Source of the DNA: Verrucomicrobiota bacterium
GTDB taxonomy: Bacteria > Verrucomicrobiota > Verrucomicrobiia > Limisphaerales > J093
Length of the DNA: 64,000 nucleotides
Reading direction: 5' to 3'
NCBI GenBank assembly: GCA_012517065.1
Contig: JAAYVR010000043.1
Coordinates: 35,432 to 99,431, forward strand
Shown here: in pieces, positions 8,867 through 16,894 of the stretch
How the letters are laid out: each line of letters starts with the position of its first letter
Position numbering within the stretch: position 1 is the first letter of the stretch
The notes under the pieces: model-generated
What the model was told of the DNA's origin: nothing
The model's input: only the letters and a program-made list of their open reading frames with translations
Databases searched by the model: none
Program-made: the position numbers and the translations under genes

Positions 8867-9381
8867 TTTATGCCTCGCTCTCTAAACTCTCTAAGCTCTC
8901 TAAACTCAATATGCGTGGGACACTGCTCAATAATTCCTTTGCTGCCGATAACTTCCCGCGCAGCAGTCCGGCGCAAAATATCAACTCCAGTTCCGCGCAA
9001 CCGATCAACCAACGAAAAAACGCGCATCGCACCTGCCTTTCCGGTGGTACCAACGCCATCGTCGGAATCAACACCCACCGCAGCTTGCGTGGTCGCCAGC
9101 CCCAACACCACGCTTTCCCATTGGTGGTTCGGAAGCATTGCAGAATCACAACGGGCCACACACCTCAGTCTCCGGCGCATCGGGCCCGCGCCTTCGTCAC
9201 AACACAGTTTCCTATCACCAACATCCCCACAGCGCAAGACGCAAAACAACCCACGCTCACGGCGATCATGCCCCGGCGCCAACTCAATGCGGATGTCCAC
9301 CCGACTCGGCACTTGACCCCGCACAGCACACAAGCTTTCAACCACATTGTCCAGACGCCGTGTTCTCATCCAGGTTCCCAC
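8863..9381 (-). CDS. Small Cys-rich hypothetical protein in the murD position
   Basis: I do not recognise this product. It begins 15 nt after the mraY stop (GTG at 9381, or ATG at 9369 with GGGA about 6 nt upstream) and its TGA overlaps the LysM ATG in an ATGA, the spacing of a real operon gene. The protein (168-172 aa) is rich in Arg and Cys, with clusters such as FCVLRCGD and KLCCDEG, has no clear membrane segment, and ends in an ELREFRERG tail encoded by a 9-bp tandem repeat. No MurD motif is visible, so it is not a simple truncation of murD. It may be a genuine lineage-specific gene, a small remnant, or a chance frame. Confidence 0.45.
   Translation of the reverse strand: MGTWMRTRRLDNVVESLCAVRGQVPSRVDIRIELAPGHDRRERGLFCVLRCGDVGDRKLCCDEGAGPMRRRLRCVARCDSAMLPNHQWESVVLGLATTQAAVGVDSDDGVGTTGKAGAMRVFSLVDRLRGTGVDILRRTAAREVIGSKGIIEQCPTHIEFRELREFRERGIK
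8877..8907 (-). repeat. 9-bp tandem repeat (CTCTCTAAA/G, three units)
   Basis: On the plus strand three consecutive units of CTCTCTAAA, CTCTCTAAG and CTCTCTAAA are followed by a partial CTC. On the coding strand they lie immediately upstream of the LysM ribosome binding site and inside the end of the small upstream ORF. Slippage here would change the length of that ORF by three residues per unit and alter the LysM leader. Confidence 0.8.
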
Positions 9382-9396
9382 ATATAGCAGCCGTTC

Positions 9397-10560
9397 TCAC
9401 CGCATCTTGAGCGTCGCCAGCGCCACTACAGCACACAAAATGCTCAAAATGTAAAAACGAATCACCACTTTCGACTCATACCAGCCCTTCTTCTCGAAGT
9501 GATGATGTATCGGCGCCCTCAAAAAAATCCTCTTGTCCGTCTTGAGGTATTTCCTGCTGTACTTGGCCGAGAGCACCTGCAGAATCACTGAAACCGCCTC
9601 CAACACAAACACCCCACCGGCAATGAACAGCGCAAACGGTTGCTGTATCAGTACAGCTATTATCCCCAACAAACCGCCCAACGCCAGTGACCCCGTGTCC
9701 CCCATGAATACCTGCGCAGGATGACAGTTGAACCACAGAAACCCCAACGACGCCCCAAACACCGCTCCGCACAGCACCGTCAGTTCCCCGGCCCCGGCTA
9801 CGTACGGCACCTGCAGATAGGCCGCAAACCGCGCATGCCCCGCTATGTACGTCAATACTAGGAAAGCCATCACCACAATCGCCGTGCACCCAATCGCCAA
9901 CCCGTCCAACCCGTCCGTCAAATTCACCGCATTTGAACTCCCAACTATCGTGAATACCGTCAAAGCAATCCCCAAAACCGCCCCGCCGCATGTCACCGGG
10001 TATTTCCAAAACGGCAGTACAACCTCCGTCACAAGTTTCCGCATGTGCAAATCGTTATACAGATAAAACGCCACAAACAGCGCCAGCAAGAATTGAACAG
10101 ACAGCTTCACTTTCGCGTTAATGCCCTTGTTGGACTGGTGCGCTATCTTGACATAGTCATCAACAAACCCAACCAGCGCAAGAACCAGCAACGCCAACAA
10201 ACTCAGCACCGTCAACTGATTCCACTGCGCCCACAGCAACGCCGACAGATCAATCGCCACCACTATCAACAGCCCGCCCATCGTCGGCGTGCCCCGCTTA
10301 TCAACTATCCGCGCCTTCAGATCGCCCGCTTCCTCGGCGGCGTCCTTGTAGTTCTGCCCCATGCATAACCGTTTCAACCACGCAATCACCGCCGGCCCAA
10401 ACCACAAACTCAAGAGCAACGCCGTCAATGCCCCGCCCGCTGTCCGAAACGTGATGTACCGAAATACACGCAACGGCGACAGTAAATCCCCCAGCTCGGT
10501 CCCCGCCGTTTCTTCCAACAAAAACTGACTCAAATAGTAAAACACCTCGCAGCTTCTCAA
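9397..10560 (-). CDS. mraY: Phospho-N-acetylmuramoyl-pentapeptide transferase MraY
   Basis: Polytopic inner-membrane enzyme that transfers phospho-MurNAc-pentapeptide from UDP to undecaprenyl phosphate, giving lipid I. The product has about ten hydrophobic helices and the family signatures KRGTPTMGGLL, GFVDDYVKI with the Asp pair, NAVNLTDGLDGLAIG, FMGDTGSLALGG and the cytoplasmic histidine loop RAPIHHHFEKKG. The longest form starts at a TTG that overlaps the murF stop (TTGA); a GTG five codons later (10545) is an equally plausible start. Normally murD follows; here the stop is followed 15 nt later by an unknown ORF. Confidence 0.96.
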   Translation of the reverse strand: MRSCEVFYYLSQFLLEETAGTELGDLLSPLRVFRYITFRTAGGALTALLLSLWFGPAVIAWLKRLCMGQNYKDAAEEAGDLKARIVDKRGTPTMGGLLIVVAIDLSALLWAQWNQLTVLSLLALLVLALVGFVDDYVKIAHQSNKGINAKVKLSVQFLLALFVAFYLYNDLHMRKLVTEVVLPFWKYPVTCGGAVLGIALTVFTIVGSSNAVNLTDGLDGLAIGCTAIVVMAFLVLTYIAGHARFAAYLQVPYVAGAGELTVLCGAVFGASLGFLWFNCHPAQVFMGDTGSLALGGLLGIIAVLIQQPFALFIAGGVFVLEAVSVILQVLSAKYSRKYLKTDKRIFLRAPIHHHFEKKGWYESKVVIRFYILSILCAVVALATLKMR

Positions 10561-12065
10561 CGCTTGGTTCCAACGCCAGCCAACTCACCGCCAGCACTCA
10601 GCTTGGCATCACTGCGCAAGCATCCACACTCGCCATCCCGATCACCCCCGGCACAATCGCTGTCTCCCGCCCCTTCCCATCGCAGCCGCACAGCCTCAAC
10701 AATGTCTTCCATCCTCATCACCCGCGACGCTTTCACAAGCACCAAATCCCCATCCCGCACAAAATCACACAACGCACCCGCCGCCGCACCCTTGTCATCA
10801 AACTCCAAAACCTCAACCGGCCCCGCACGACGCGCCGCTTCCCCATATACACGCGCCCATCGTCCCACAGCTAAAATGTGCGAAACCCCAGCGCTCACAG
10901 CATAACCGCCCACCTCAGCATGCAACGCTTCGCTCTTCGAACCTTGCTCGCACATCTCGCCCAGCACCGCAATCCGACGCCCCTTGCATGGAAGTTCCTT
11001 CAAAGTGTCGAGCGCCGCACGCATCGAATCCGCATTCGCGTTGTAAGTGTCGTCCAACACACGAACACCCCCAAACCTCAGCATCTGCATGCGGTGCGCC
11101 GCCGCCCCGCACAATAACAACCCCGACACGATTTCGTCCCGGCTCAACCCAAGTCTGGCTCCGACGGCAACCGCCAGAGCCGCATTCACGGCCTGGTGCT
11201 TCCCAAGCAACCGGAGCTTGTACTTCCCCTCGTACTCGCGCACCGGCGCAAGAATCGCAAACTCGGTCCCTTCGTCGCCGACCACTGCCGACAGCAGCCG
11301 CCATTCAGCCGATACACCACAGCCAACGCGCACAACCGGCACGCGCGCCCGGCCAATCACACGCTCGATCCCCGGCGCGTCAGAGTTCACAACAAGAACG
11401 CCACCTCCATCCACATGCTCACCTATCACACCTTCCTCGTCCAACACACCGTCCAGATCGCCGAAAAACTCAAGGTGCTCCCGTCCTATCCCAGTCAACA
11501 CACCCACAGTCGGCCGAATCATCTCCAACAAAGGCGCCAGCTCGCCCGGATGGTTCGTCCCCGCCTCAACCACCGCCGCTTCATGCGCCCCCTCAAGCCC
11601 AAGCAACGTAAGCGGCACCCCAATCTCGTTGTTGTAACTCGCCTCACTAAACAAGGTCCGAAACCGCGCCGCCAATACGCTCGCAATAAGGTTCTTCGTT
11701 GTGGTCTTCCCATTTGACCCAACCACCGCAACCACCGGAATAGCAAAGGCACGCCGGTGCCACGACGCCATATCCCCAAGCGCACGGCGAGTGTCTTCCA
11801 CGCGCACGACGCAACAATCACGTGTCTCGCTGATGCCTGCGCCGGATTCAACCACCACCCCCACCGCACCGCGTTGCACCGCCTCAGCAACAAACCGGTG
11901 CCCGTCGTGCCTCTCACCCCTAATTGCCACAAACAGGTCACCGGCCTGCACATGGCGCGAGTCAATCACAATCCGCCGGACAATCGCGCGCGCATCGCCG
12001 CGCATCACTTGCCCGCCGCAGCTCGTCGCCAGTTCGTGTATCGGCCTCGGTTCCATCTTCCACAA
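10557..12065 (-). CDS. murF: UDP-MurNAc-tripeptide--D-Ala-D-Ala ligase MurF
   Basis: Cytoplasmic ATP-dependent Mur ligase that adds D-Ala-D-Ala. With numbering from 12065, IDSRHVQAGDLFVAIRG (34-50) is the UDP-binding domain, VVGSNGKTTTKNLI (114-127) is an intact P-loop, YNNEIGVPLTLL (144-155) and VVEAGTNHPGEL (165-176) are central-domain motifs, and DDTYNANADSM with LGEMCEQG lie in the C-terminal domain. In the segment REHLEFFGDLDG...EEGVI (195-214) the Lys that is usually carbamylated in AKxEI is replaced by Glu. The longest form starts at TTG; the ATG at 12056 (MEPRPIHEL) is a likely alternative. It overlaps mraY by 4 nt. Confidence 0.93.
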   Translation of the reverse strand: MWKMEPRPIHELATSCGGQVMRGDARAIVRRIVIDSRHVQAGDLFVAIRGERHDGHRFVAEAVQRGAVGVVVESGAGISETRDCCVVRVEDTRRALGDMASWHRRAFAIPVVAVVGSNGKTTTKNLIASVLAARFRTLFSEASYNNEIGVPLTLLGLEGAHEAAVVEAGTNHPGELAPLLEMIRPTVGVLTGIGREHLEFFGDLDGVLDEEGVIGEHVDGGGVLVVNSDAPGIERVIGRARVPVVRVGCGVSAEWRLLSAVVGDEGTEFAILAPVREYEGKYKLRLLGKHQAVNAALAVAVGARLGLSRDEIVSGLLLCGAAAHRMQMLRFGGVRVLDDTYNANADSMRAALDTLKELPCKGRRIAVLGEMCEQGSKSEALHAEVGGYAVSAGVSHILAVGRWARVYGEAARRAGPVEVLEFDDKGAAAGALCDFVRDGDLVLVKASRVMRMEDIVEAVRLRWEGAGDSDCAGGDRDGECGCLRSDAKLSAGGELAGVGTKR

Positions 12066-12069
12066 ACAA

Positions 12070-13602
12070 TCAGCGATTTATAAGCTCAAGCTCGTTGCGA
12101 TACCCAGCGCGCTCAAGGTCTTCAGCCATTTCAAGGCTTTCTCGAACGTAAACCCTGTCGTCAAACGGCACAATGGCATGATTGACCTTCTGACAGGTCA
12201 GATGCCCCTTTCCGGCTATCAGGATCGTGTCGCCTCGCTTCGCCATGTTCATCGCCTTTGCAATCGCCGCCCGCCGGTCGCACTCGATCTCAAATCCCCC
12301 CGCCTTGATGCGCCGCATCCCGCTCACCACTTCGGACGCAATTGCTTCAGGCGACTCACAACACGGATTGTCCGCGGTCACTATCGCATGGTCCACCAAT
12401 CGCGCTGCCACTTCGCCCAGCTCCACACGCTCGTCATGTGTGTGGTCCACCCCAGCCCCGAACACCAATAACAGCCGACCGCGCCCTGTCTGCCTCAAAA
12501 CGGCAAGCGCCTTGCTCAACCCGGTCTTCCTCCGCGCTGAATCCACGAAAACCCTGAACGGCTGCCCACAATCAACAGCCTCCAAATGGCCGGGAACAGC
12601 CGTCATATCCTCCAACGCATCACGCAAAGCACACAACGGCACATCAAGAGCAACCGCAACACCAACCGCACCGACCAACACCCGAAGATCGTCACGATGC
12701 AGTATCGGCACCGCCACCGAAATCAACCCACCGGGCACTTTCAATCGCAGCCGCGCACCATCGCTGTGAAGCCAGCATTCCTGCACATGCACAGCCGCCG
12801 CCGGACTCGTCCCACAAGTCACTACTCGATTTGCACGGACCGACCTGCCACAGGCCGCTGCCATTGCGTCGTCATAGTCACAAACAACCGCTGTAAACCG
12901 TTTCTGGCCGTCCTTGGGCGCCAGCCCCAAAACACACGACTCGGACGTTCCACCGCGCTGTGTTCCGACGCCATCCGCCTGTCCCATCCCATGCACAAAC
13001 GCCGCAATGTCGCATCGCGTCGTGACCGAGTTTTGCGCCACAACGTTCCATGGCCGAACCTCCACCACGCATGCAGCACAACCACTCCGCACCATCCCAA
13101 CCATCAGCCTCTGTGCATCCACCGCCTCCGGCACAACACCGAACTTCGGGATCGCCCTTTCACCATATTCATCAACTATGCTTCCAACCAGTCCACTCTC
13201 GATCCCCGCGTTCTGTAACAGTCGTCTGACAAGATAAGCAGCGCTGCTCCGAGCCTCGCCACCCGTCACCCCAATCACCGTCAATTGTCTCTCGGGATGC
13301 CCATAGAAAATCTCCGCCGCCCGAGCCATGGCCATCCGGGAATCCCTAACGCGCACCGCAACAACCCTCGGCGGACGAAACAGCGGCCGTTCATACACAA
13401 TGGCCACCGCGCCCTGCTCAAGCGCAGTGGTGATGTGATTGTGACCGTCACCAGCCGAGCCCGAAAAAGCGAAAAATGCAGACCCCCTCCTCACTTTCCT
13501 CACGTCATATTGCAAATCTGCCACCGGAACATCCAATGCGCCCCCAAAAGTCCGCGCAGGTGTTCCGTCCAAGATTTCTCTGAGTGATATCTGCGTTCTC
13601 AT
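12070..13602 (-). CDS. MurE-like Mur ligase lacking catalytic motifs (probable pseudoenzyme)
   Basis: By position (ftsI-X-murF) and overall pattern this is MurE, the ligase that adds the third stem-peptide residue. I start it at the ATG at 13602, which has AAGGA upstream and lies 10 nt after ftsI; the frame continues upstream but only within ftsI. The 510 residues retain the UDP-binding domain (DGHNHITTALEQGAVAIVYE), IPKFGVVPEAVDAQ and AGKGH. The ATP P-loop TGTNGKTT is replaced by TGGEARSS (113-120). EVSSHAL is EVRPWNV (181-187), the DHLDYHG and carbamyl-Lys region is gone, VDYAHTP is VDSARRK (353-359), FGCGGDRD is FGAGVDHT (381-388), and the DNPR motif that selects meso-DAP is DNPC (411-414). 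The frame is uninterrupted, so it is not an ordinary pseudogene. Catalysis is unlikely; a structural role is inferred. Confidence 0.85.
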   Translation of the reverse strand: MRTQISLREILDGTPARTFGGALDVPVADLQYDVRKVRRGSAFFAFSGSAGDGHNHITTALEQGAVAIVYERPLFRPPRVVAVRVRDSRMAMARAAEIFYGHPERQLTVIGVTGGEARSSAAYLVRRLLQNAGIESGLVGSIVDEYGERAIPKFGVVPEAVDAQRLMVGMVRSGCAACVVEVRPWNVVAQNSVTTRCDIAAFVHGMGQADGVGTQRGGTSESCVLGLAPKDGQKRFTAVVCDYDDAMAAACGRSVRANRVVTCGTSPAAAVHVQECWLHSDGARLRLKVPGGLISVAVPILHRDDLRVLVGAVGVAVALDVPLCALRDALEDMTAVPGHLEAVDCGQPFRVFVDSARRKTGLSKALAVLRQTGRGRLLLVFGAGVDHTHDERVELGEVAARLVDHAIVTADNPCCESPEAIASEVVSGMRRIKAGGFEIECDRRAAIAKAMNMAKRGDTILIAGKGHLTCQKVNHAIVPFDDRVYVRESLEMAEDLERAGYRNELELINR

Positions 13603-13612
13603 TTGGTTTTCC

Positions 13613-15517
13613 TTATTGCCTGGAAACCTTAGGCGCCGGTTCCACGCGCACCCGCGCAGCCAGCGCAGGTGTCTGCCCCGTGCCCGGCACGTCCGATGGT
13701 TTGTCAGGCGGCAAATGCAAATAGGCCGCGATCCGCTCCGCGATCGCCTTGAAAACAGGCGCCGCAACCGTCCCGCCCATGTAACCAACGCGGCGATCAG
13801 GCTCATCAATCCCAACCACAATGCATACAGCAGGACGATCCGCCGGGAAAAATCCTATGAACGACGCGTAGTACTTCCCCGACTTGTACGTGCCATCCAC
13901 AAACTTCTGCGCAGTGCCCGTCTTCCCCGCAACCGTGTACGACTCCATTTCAGCCGCCGATGCAGTCCCCTCGCGACTCACCGCCTTCTTCAAAGCACGA
14001 ACCATCTCACGGCATACACGTTCGCTCGCAACACGCCTCACAGCACTGGCCGGGTACTGCACAATCACCCGCCCACCCGAATCCTCGAGCCGGTCAATCA
14101 ACCTCGGACTCATCAGCGTCCCACCATTCGCAATAGCTGACATCGCCATTACCATCTGAAGCGGTGTCGCACTCACTTCCTGTCCTATCGGCACCCGCGT
14201 TATCGACAGCTTGCTCCATTGGTTTGTCGGCCGAATAACGCCCGCTGCCTCGGTCGGCAACGGTATCCCGGTGCGCTGCCCAAAACCAAAATTCCGCACC
14301 ACCTGATAAAGCCGACCCGGCCCCAAACGGACCGCAGCCTTTGCCGTCCCTATGTTCGAGGATTTGCAAATGACTTTTTCGTAAGGCAGTACACCGTAGG
14401 GATGCACATCGTGAAGCCACGCACCCCCATACCACCACCGGCCATTCTCACAATCCACCGTGTCCTCCAAAGTCAGTATCCCTTCCTCAAGACAGGTCGT
14501 TATCGTGACTATCTTGAAGGTTGACCCTGGCTCGGTTAAGTCCGATATCGCACGGTTCCGCCAGCCCTCCACCCCGGACGCAGGCGAGTTGGGATCAAAA
14601 GTCGGCGCACTCGCCATCGCAAGAATGTCCCCCGTAAACGGCCGGACCGCGATCGCACACACCCCCGCAGGCGAGTACTTCTTCATCGCAGCAGCAAGTT
14701 CGTCCTCAACAATCGCCTGAATAGTCGCGTCCACCGTCAAAACAACGTTCAGCCCCTCCTTGGGTTCAACCCCGCCCCCAGCCACCGCCCAGCCATGCAC
14801 CCCAGCCAACGCCCTGTCGCACGTCAACTCAATCCCAGTAAGCCCCCTGTCCTCGAACACAGGCCCGTAATCCGTGTTCGTTTCCGCCGACGACACATAC
14901 CCCAAAACATGCGCCGCAAGCGTCCCGCTCGGATAGTGCCGAAGGTAATCGTCGCTGCCAAAAACTGACCGGTACCGAAGAGCATCCCACGCAAGTTTCT
15001 GGCTCGCCCGAATCCGCCGCCCAGGTGACTTCATCTCCAGCCGAGCCATTGCCTGCGTCACCTGCTGCCACGTGTCAATCGGCACTTTCCGCTTCAAAAC
15101 TACATAGCTGTTCGTAATCAAACGCCCGTCAACCGCATTCGTCCGAACCCGCGGCGATATAAGAGACAACAAATCCGACTCCTTCATCTGCAAAAGAGGC
15201 GCCAGACTCTTCGCAATCGCCACATGCTGCGTGAAAATCAACGAAGGATCCGCACACACCATCTTGGTCGGCACGCTCATCGCCAAAACCGTCCCCCGGC
15301 AATCCAGAATCGCGCCTCGACGACCCGGCCTCGCTGTGCGGCTTGAAACAGTGCTGCGCTCGGACACCGGCCCGTCATCAGAAAAATGAAGCTGCAGATG
15401 CGCAAGCCATCCCACCAGCCCAACAAACGCCAGTGTCACTGCAGAGGCCATCACAGCCATCCGCCGATATGGAACAACACTCAGCATCAAACCTTTTCCC
15501 AAATTGCCGCCGTCCAC
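13613..15517 (-). CDS. ftsI: Penicillin-binding protein FtsI/PBP3 (septal transpeptidase)
   Basis: Class B penicillin-binding protein that cross-links septal peptidoglycan in the periplasm together with FtsW. The 634 residues contain one N-terminal membrane anchor (about 19-41), a PBP dimerisation domain starting at RRGAILDCRGTVLAMS (66-81), and a complete transpeptidase domain: SxxK as S332-T-F-K335, SxN as S386-S-N388, and KTGT at 532-535. The C-terminus is Pro-rich. Met11 or Met20 could be the true start, giving a shorter cytoplasmic tail. It lies 9 nt after ftsL and 10 nt before the murE-like gene. Confidence 0.96.
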   Translation of the reverse strand: MDGGNLGKGLMLSVVPYRRMAVMASAVTLAFVGLVGWLAHLQLHFSDDGPVSERSTVSSRTARPGRRGAILDCRGTVLAMSVPTKMVCADPSLIFTQHVAIAKSLAPLLQMKESDLLSLISPRVRTNAVDGRLITNSYVVLKRKVPIDTWQQVTQAMARLEMKSPGRRIRASQKLAWDALRYRSVFGSDDYLRHYPSGTLAAHVLGYVSSAETNTDYGPVFEDRGLTGIELTCDRALAGVHGWAVAGGGVEPKEGLNVVLTVDATIQAIVEDELAAAMKKYSPAGVCAIAVRPFTGDILAMASAPTFDPNSPASGVEGWRNRAISDLTEPGSTFKIVTITTCLEEGILTLEDTVDCENGRWWYGGAWLHDVHPYGVLPYEKVICKSSNIGTAKAAVRLGPGRLYQVVRNFGFGQRTGIPLPTEAAGVIRPTNQWSKLSITRVPIGQEVSATPLQMVMAMSAIANGGTLMSPRLIDRLEDSGGRVIVQYPASAVRRVASERVCREMVRALKKAVSREGTASAAEMESYTVAGKTGTAQKFVDGTYKSGKYYASFIGFFPADRPAVCIVVGIDEPDRRVGYMGGTVAAPVFKAIAERIAAYLHLPPDKPSDVPGTGQTPALAARVRVEPAPKVSRQ

Positions 15518-15526
15518 TCGATCATG

Positions 15527-15928
15527 TCATTCCACCCCGCCGCGCAAACCCCTGCTCGCAACAGCCCCGCCAAGCCCGCCAGCCAAACCGCCACCAACAT
15601 CCCCCACAACCCGACTCACACCACCCGCGTCCACAACAGACAACACCTGTTCCGGCGCAATCAAACCGAGCTGCCACTTCTGAATCGCCGATTGCAACGC
15701 CCGCGGCGACCGCAATTCCTCCAGCACTTGATCAAGTTGCTGATTCTGTTTCCTGACCCACTCGAGGTGCGCTGATCGCCTGTGCAGCTCGCGGCTCAAT
15801 TGAGCGTTGCGATTCCGATGCCAAACATACCCAAGCCCGGAAAAACACAGAAAACCGCATGCCCAAACCGCCATACAAAACGGCCCAAGCCGCACAATCC
15901 CGCTCCGGCTTTTCCGATTCGTCGCCAT
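15527..15928 (-). CDS. ftsL: FtsL-like small division protein
   Basis: The 133-residue product has a basic cytoplasmic N-terminus (MATNRKSRSG), a single hydrophobic helix (about 15-36), then a coiled-coil-like stretch (NAQLSRELHRRSAHLEWVRK and onward, about 40-75), as expected for FtsL, the bitopic partner of FtsB and FtsQ. The tail after about residue 100 is Gly/Val/Arg-rich and low in complexity. FtsL is too variable for a sequence-based call, so the assignment rests on topology and on its place between rsmH and ftsI (12 and 9 nt gaps). Confidence 0.8.
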   Translation of the reverse strand: MATNRKSRSGIVRLGPFCMAVWACGFLCFSGLGYVWHRNRNAQLSRELHRRSAHLEWVRKQNQQLDQVLEELRSPRALQSAIQKWQLGLIAPEQVLSVVDAGGVSRVVGDVGGGLAGGLGGAVASRGLRGGVE

Positions 15929-15940
15929 ACTCTCACTCGC

Positions 15941-16894
15941 TCACAGCTTCTCCAAAACACGCAAACGCGCGCTGCGCGCACGCGCATTCTCGGCCACTTC
16001 GGCTTCAGAAGGTGCAATCGCCTTCCCGGTCACCCACACCGCCAACGGCGCCCTCGGACGCCTCAACTCCGGCACGTCCACCTCGCCCTCAACTTCATAG
16101 TCTCGAACCAGCGCCCGGCCAAACTCACGTACCACCCTCTCTTCGCCAGAATGAAAACAGATCACAGCCAAACGCCCGCCCGACCGCAGCACCCGCCACG
16201 CACTCACAAGCCCGCGCCTCAACACACCTTCCTCGTCATTCACCCGCATCCTCAACGCCTGAAACACACGCGTCGCCGGATGCGTGGACGCCCCCCGGCG
16301 CGGCACCAAACGCTCGATCAATTCTGCCAGCTCGGTCGTTCGCTCGATCCGCTTGTGCCGCCGAGCCCTGACAATCCCGCGCGCAATCAGCCTCGCCCGG
16401 CGTTCCCCGCCAAGCTCCCTGAACAGCCTCTCAAGCTCCCGCGCATCAAGCTCGTTTACAAGGTCACACGCCGTAAGCCCCTGCGACCGGTCAAACCGCA
16501 TGTCCAATGGCCCATCCAGTTGAAAGCTGAACCCGCGCTCAGCACTATCAAGCTGGTAACTGCTTACCCCAAGGTCCAGCAACACGCCGTCCACACTCCC
16601 CTCGGGTACCCAGTCCGCCACGTCTGCGAAGTTGCCAACACGCAATTCAACACGGTCCCCGAACTCAGCCAGTCGCACCCGGGCGGCCGCGACAGCTTCC
16701 GCGTCCCGATCTATGCCAAACAACCGCGCTGCAGGCGCACCAGCACGCAAAACCGCCGCCGCATGTCCGCCACCCCCAACCGTCCCATCGACATAGAACC
16801 CCCCAGACCGCGGCTCCAGCACAGCCACAACTTCATGCTCCAAAACCGGCTTGTGAAAAAAGCAAGGCACATGCACTTCGCGCTGCTGCAACAC
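15941..16894 (-). CDS. rsmH: 16S rRNA (cytosine1402-N4)-methyltransferase RsmH
   Basis: S-adenosylmethionine-dependent methyltransferase that modifies C1402 in the decoding centre. The 317 residues begin with HKPVLEHEVVAVL and show the SAM-binding YVDGTVGGGGHA (about 33-44), FGIDRDAEAV, the family signature VLLDLGVSSYQLDSAERGFS with PLDMRFD, and the end region AVICFHSGEERVV. The start is a GTG whose G is the last base of the preceding gene's TAG (TAGTG), so translation is coupled. Length and motifs are normal. Confidence 0.96.
   Translation of the reverse strand: MLQQREVHVPCFFHKPVLEHEVVAVLEPRSGGFYVDGTVGGGGHAAAVLRAGAPAARLFGIDRDAEAVAAARVRLAEFGDRVELRVGNFADVADWVPEGSVDGVLLDLGVSSYQLDSAERGFSFQLDGPLDMRFDRSQGLTACDLVNELDARELERLFRELGGERRARLIARGIVRARRHKRIERTTELAELIERLVPRRGASTHPATRVFQALRMRVNDEEGVLRRGLVSAWRVLRSGGRLAVICFHSGEERVVREFGRALVRDYEVEGEVDVPELRRPRAPLAVWVTGKAIAPSEAEVAENARARSARLRVLEKL

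Noticed and set aside
12070..13821. 583-residue form of the murE-like protein starting at 13821
   Set aside because: The first 73 codons lie inside ftsI in another frame; the ATG at 13602 has a ribosome binding site and fits the family N-terminus.
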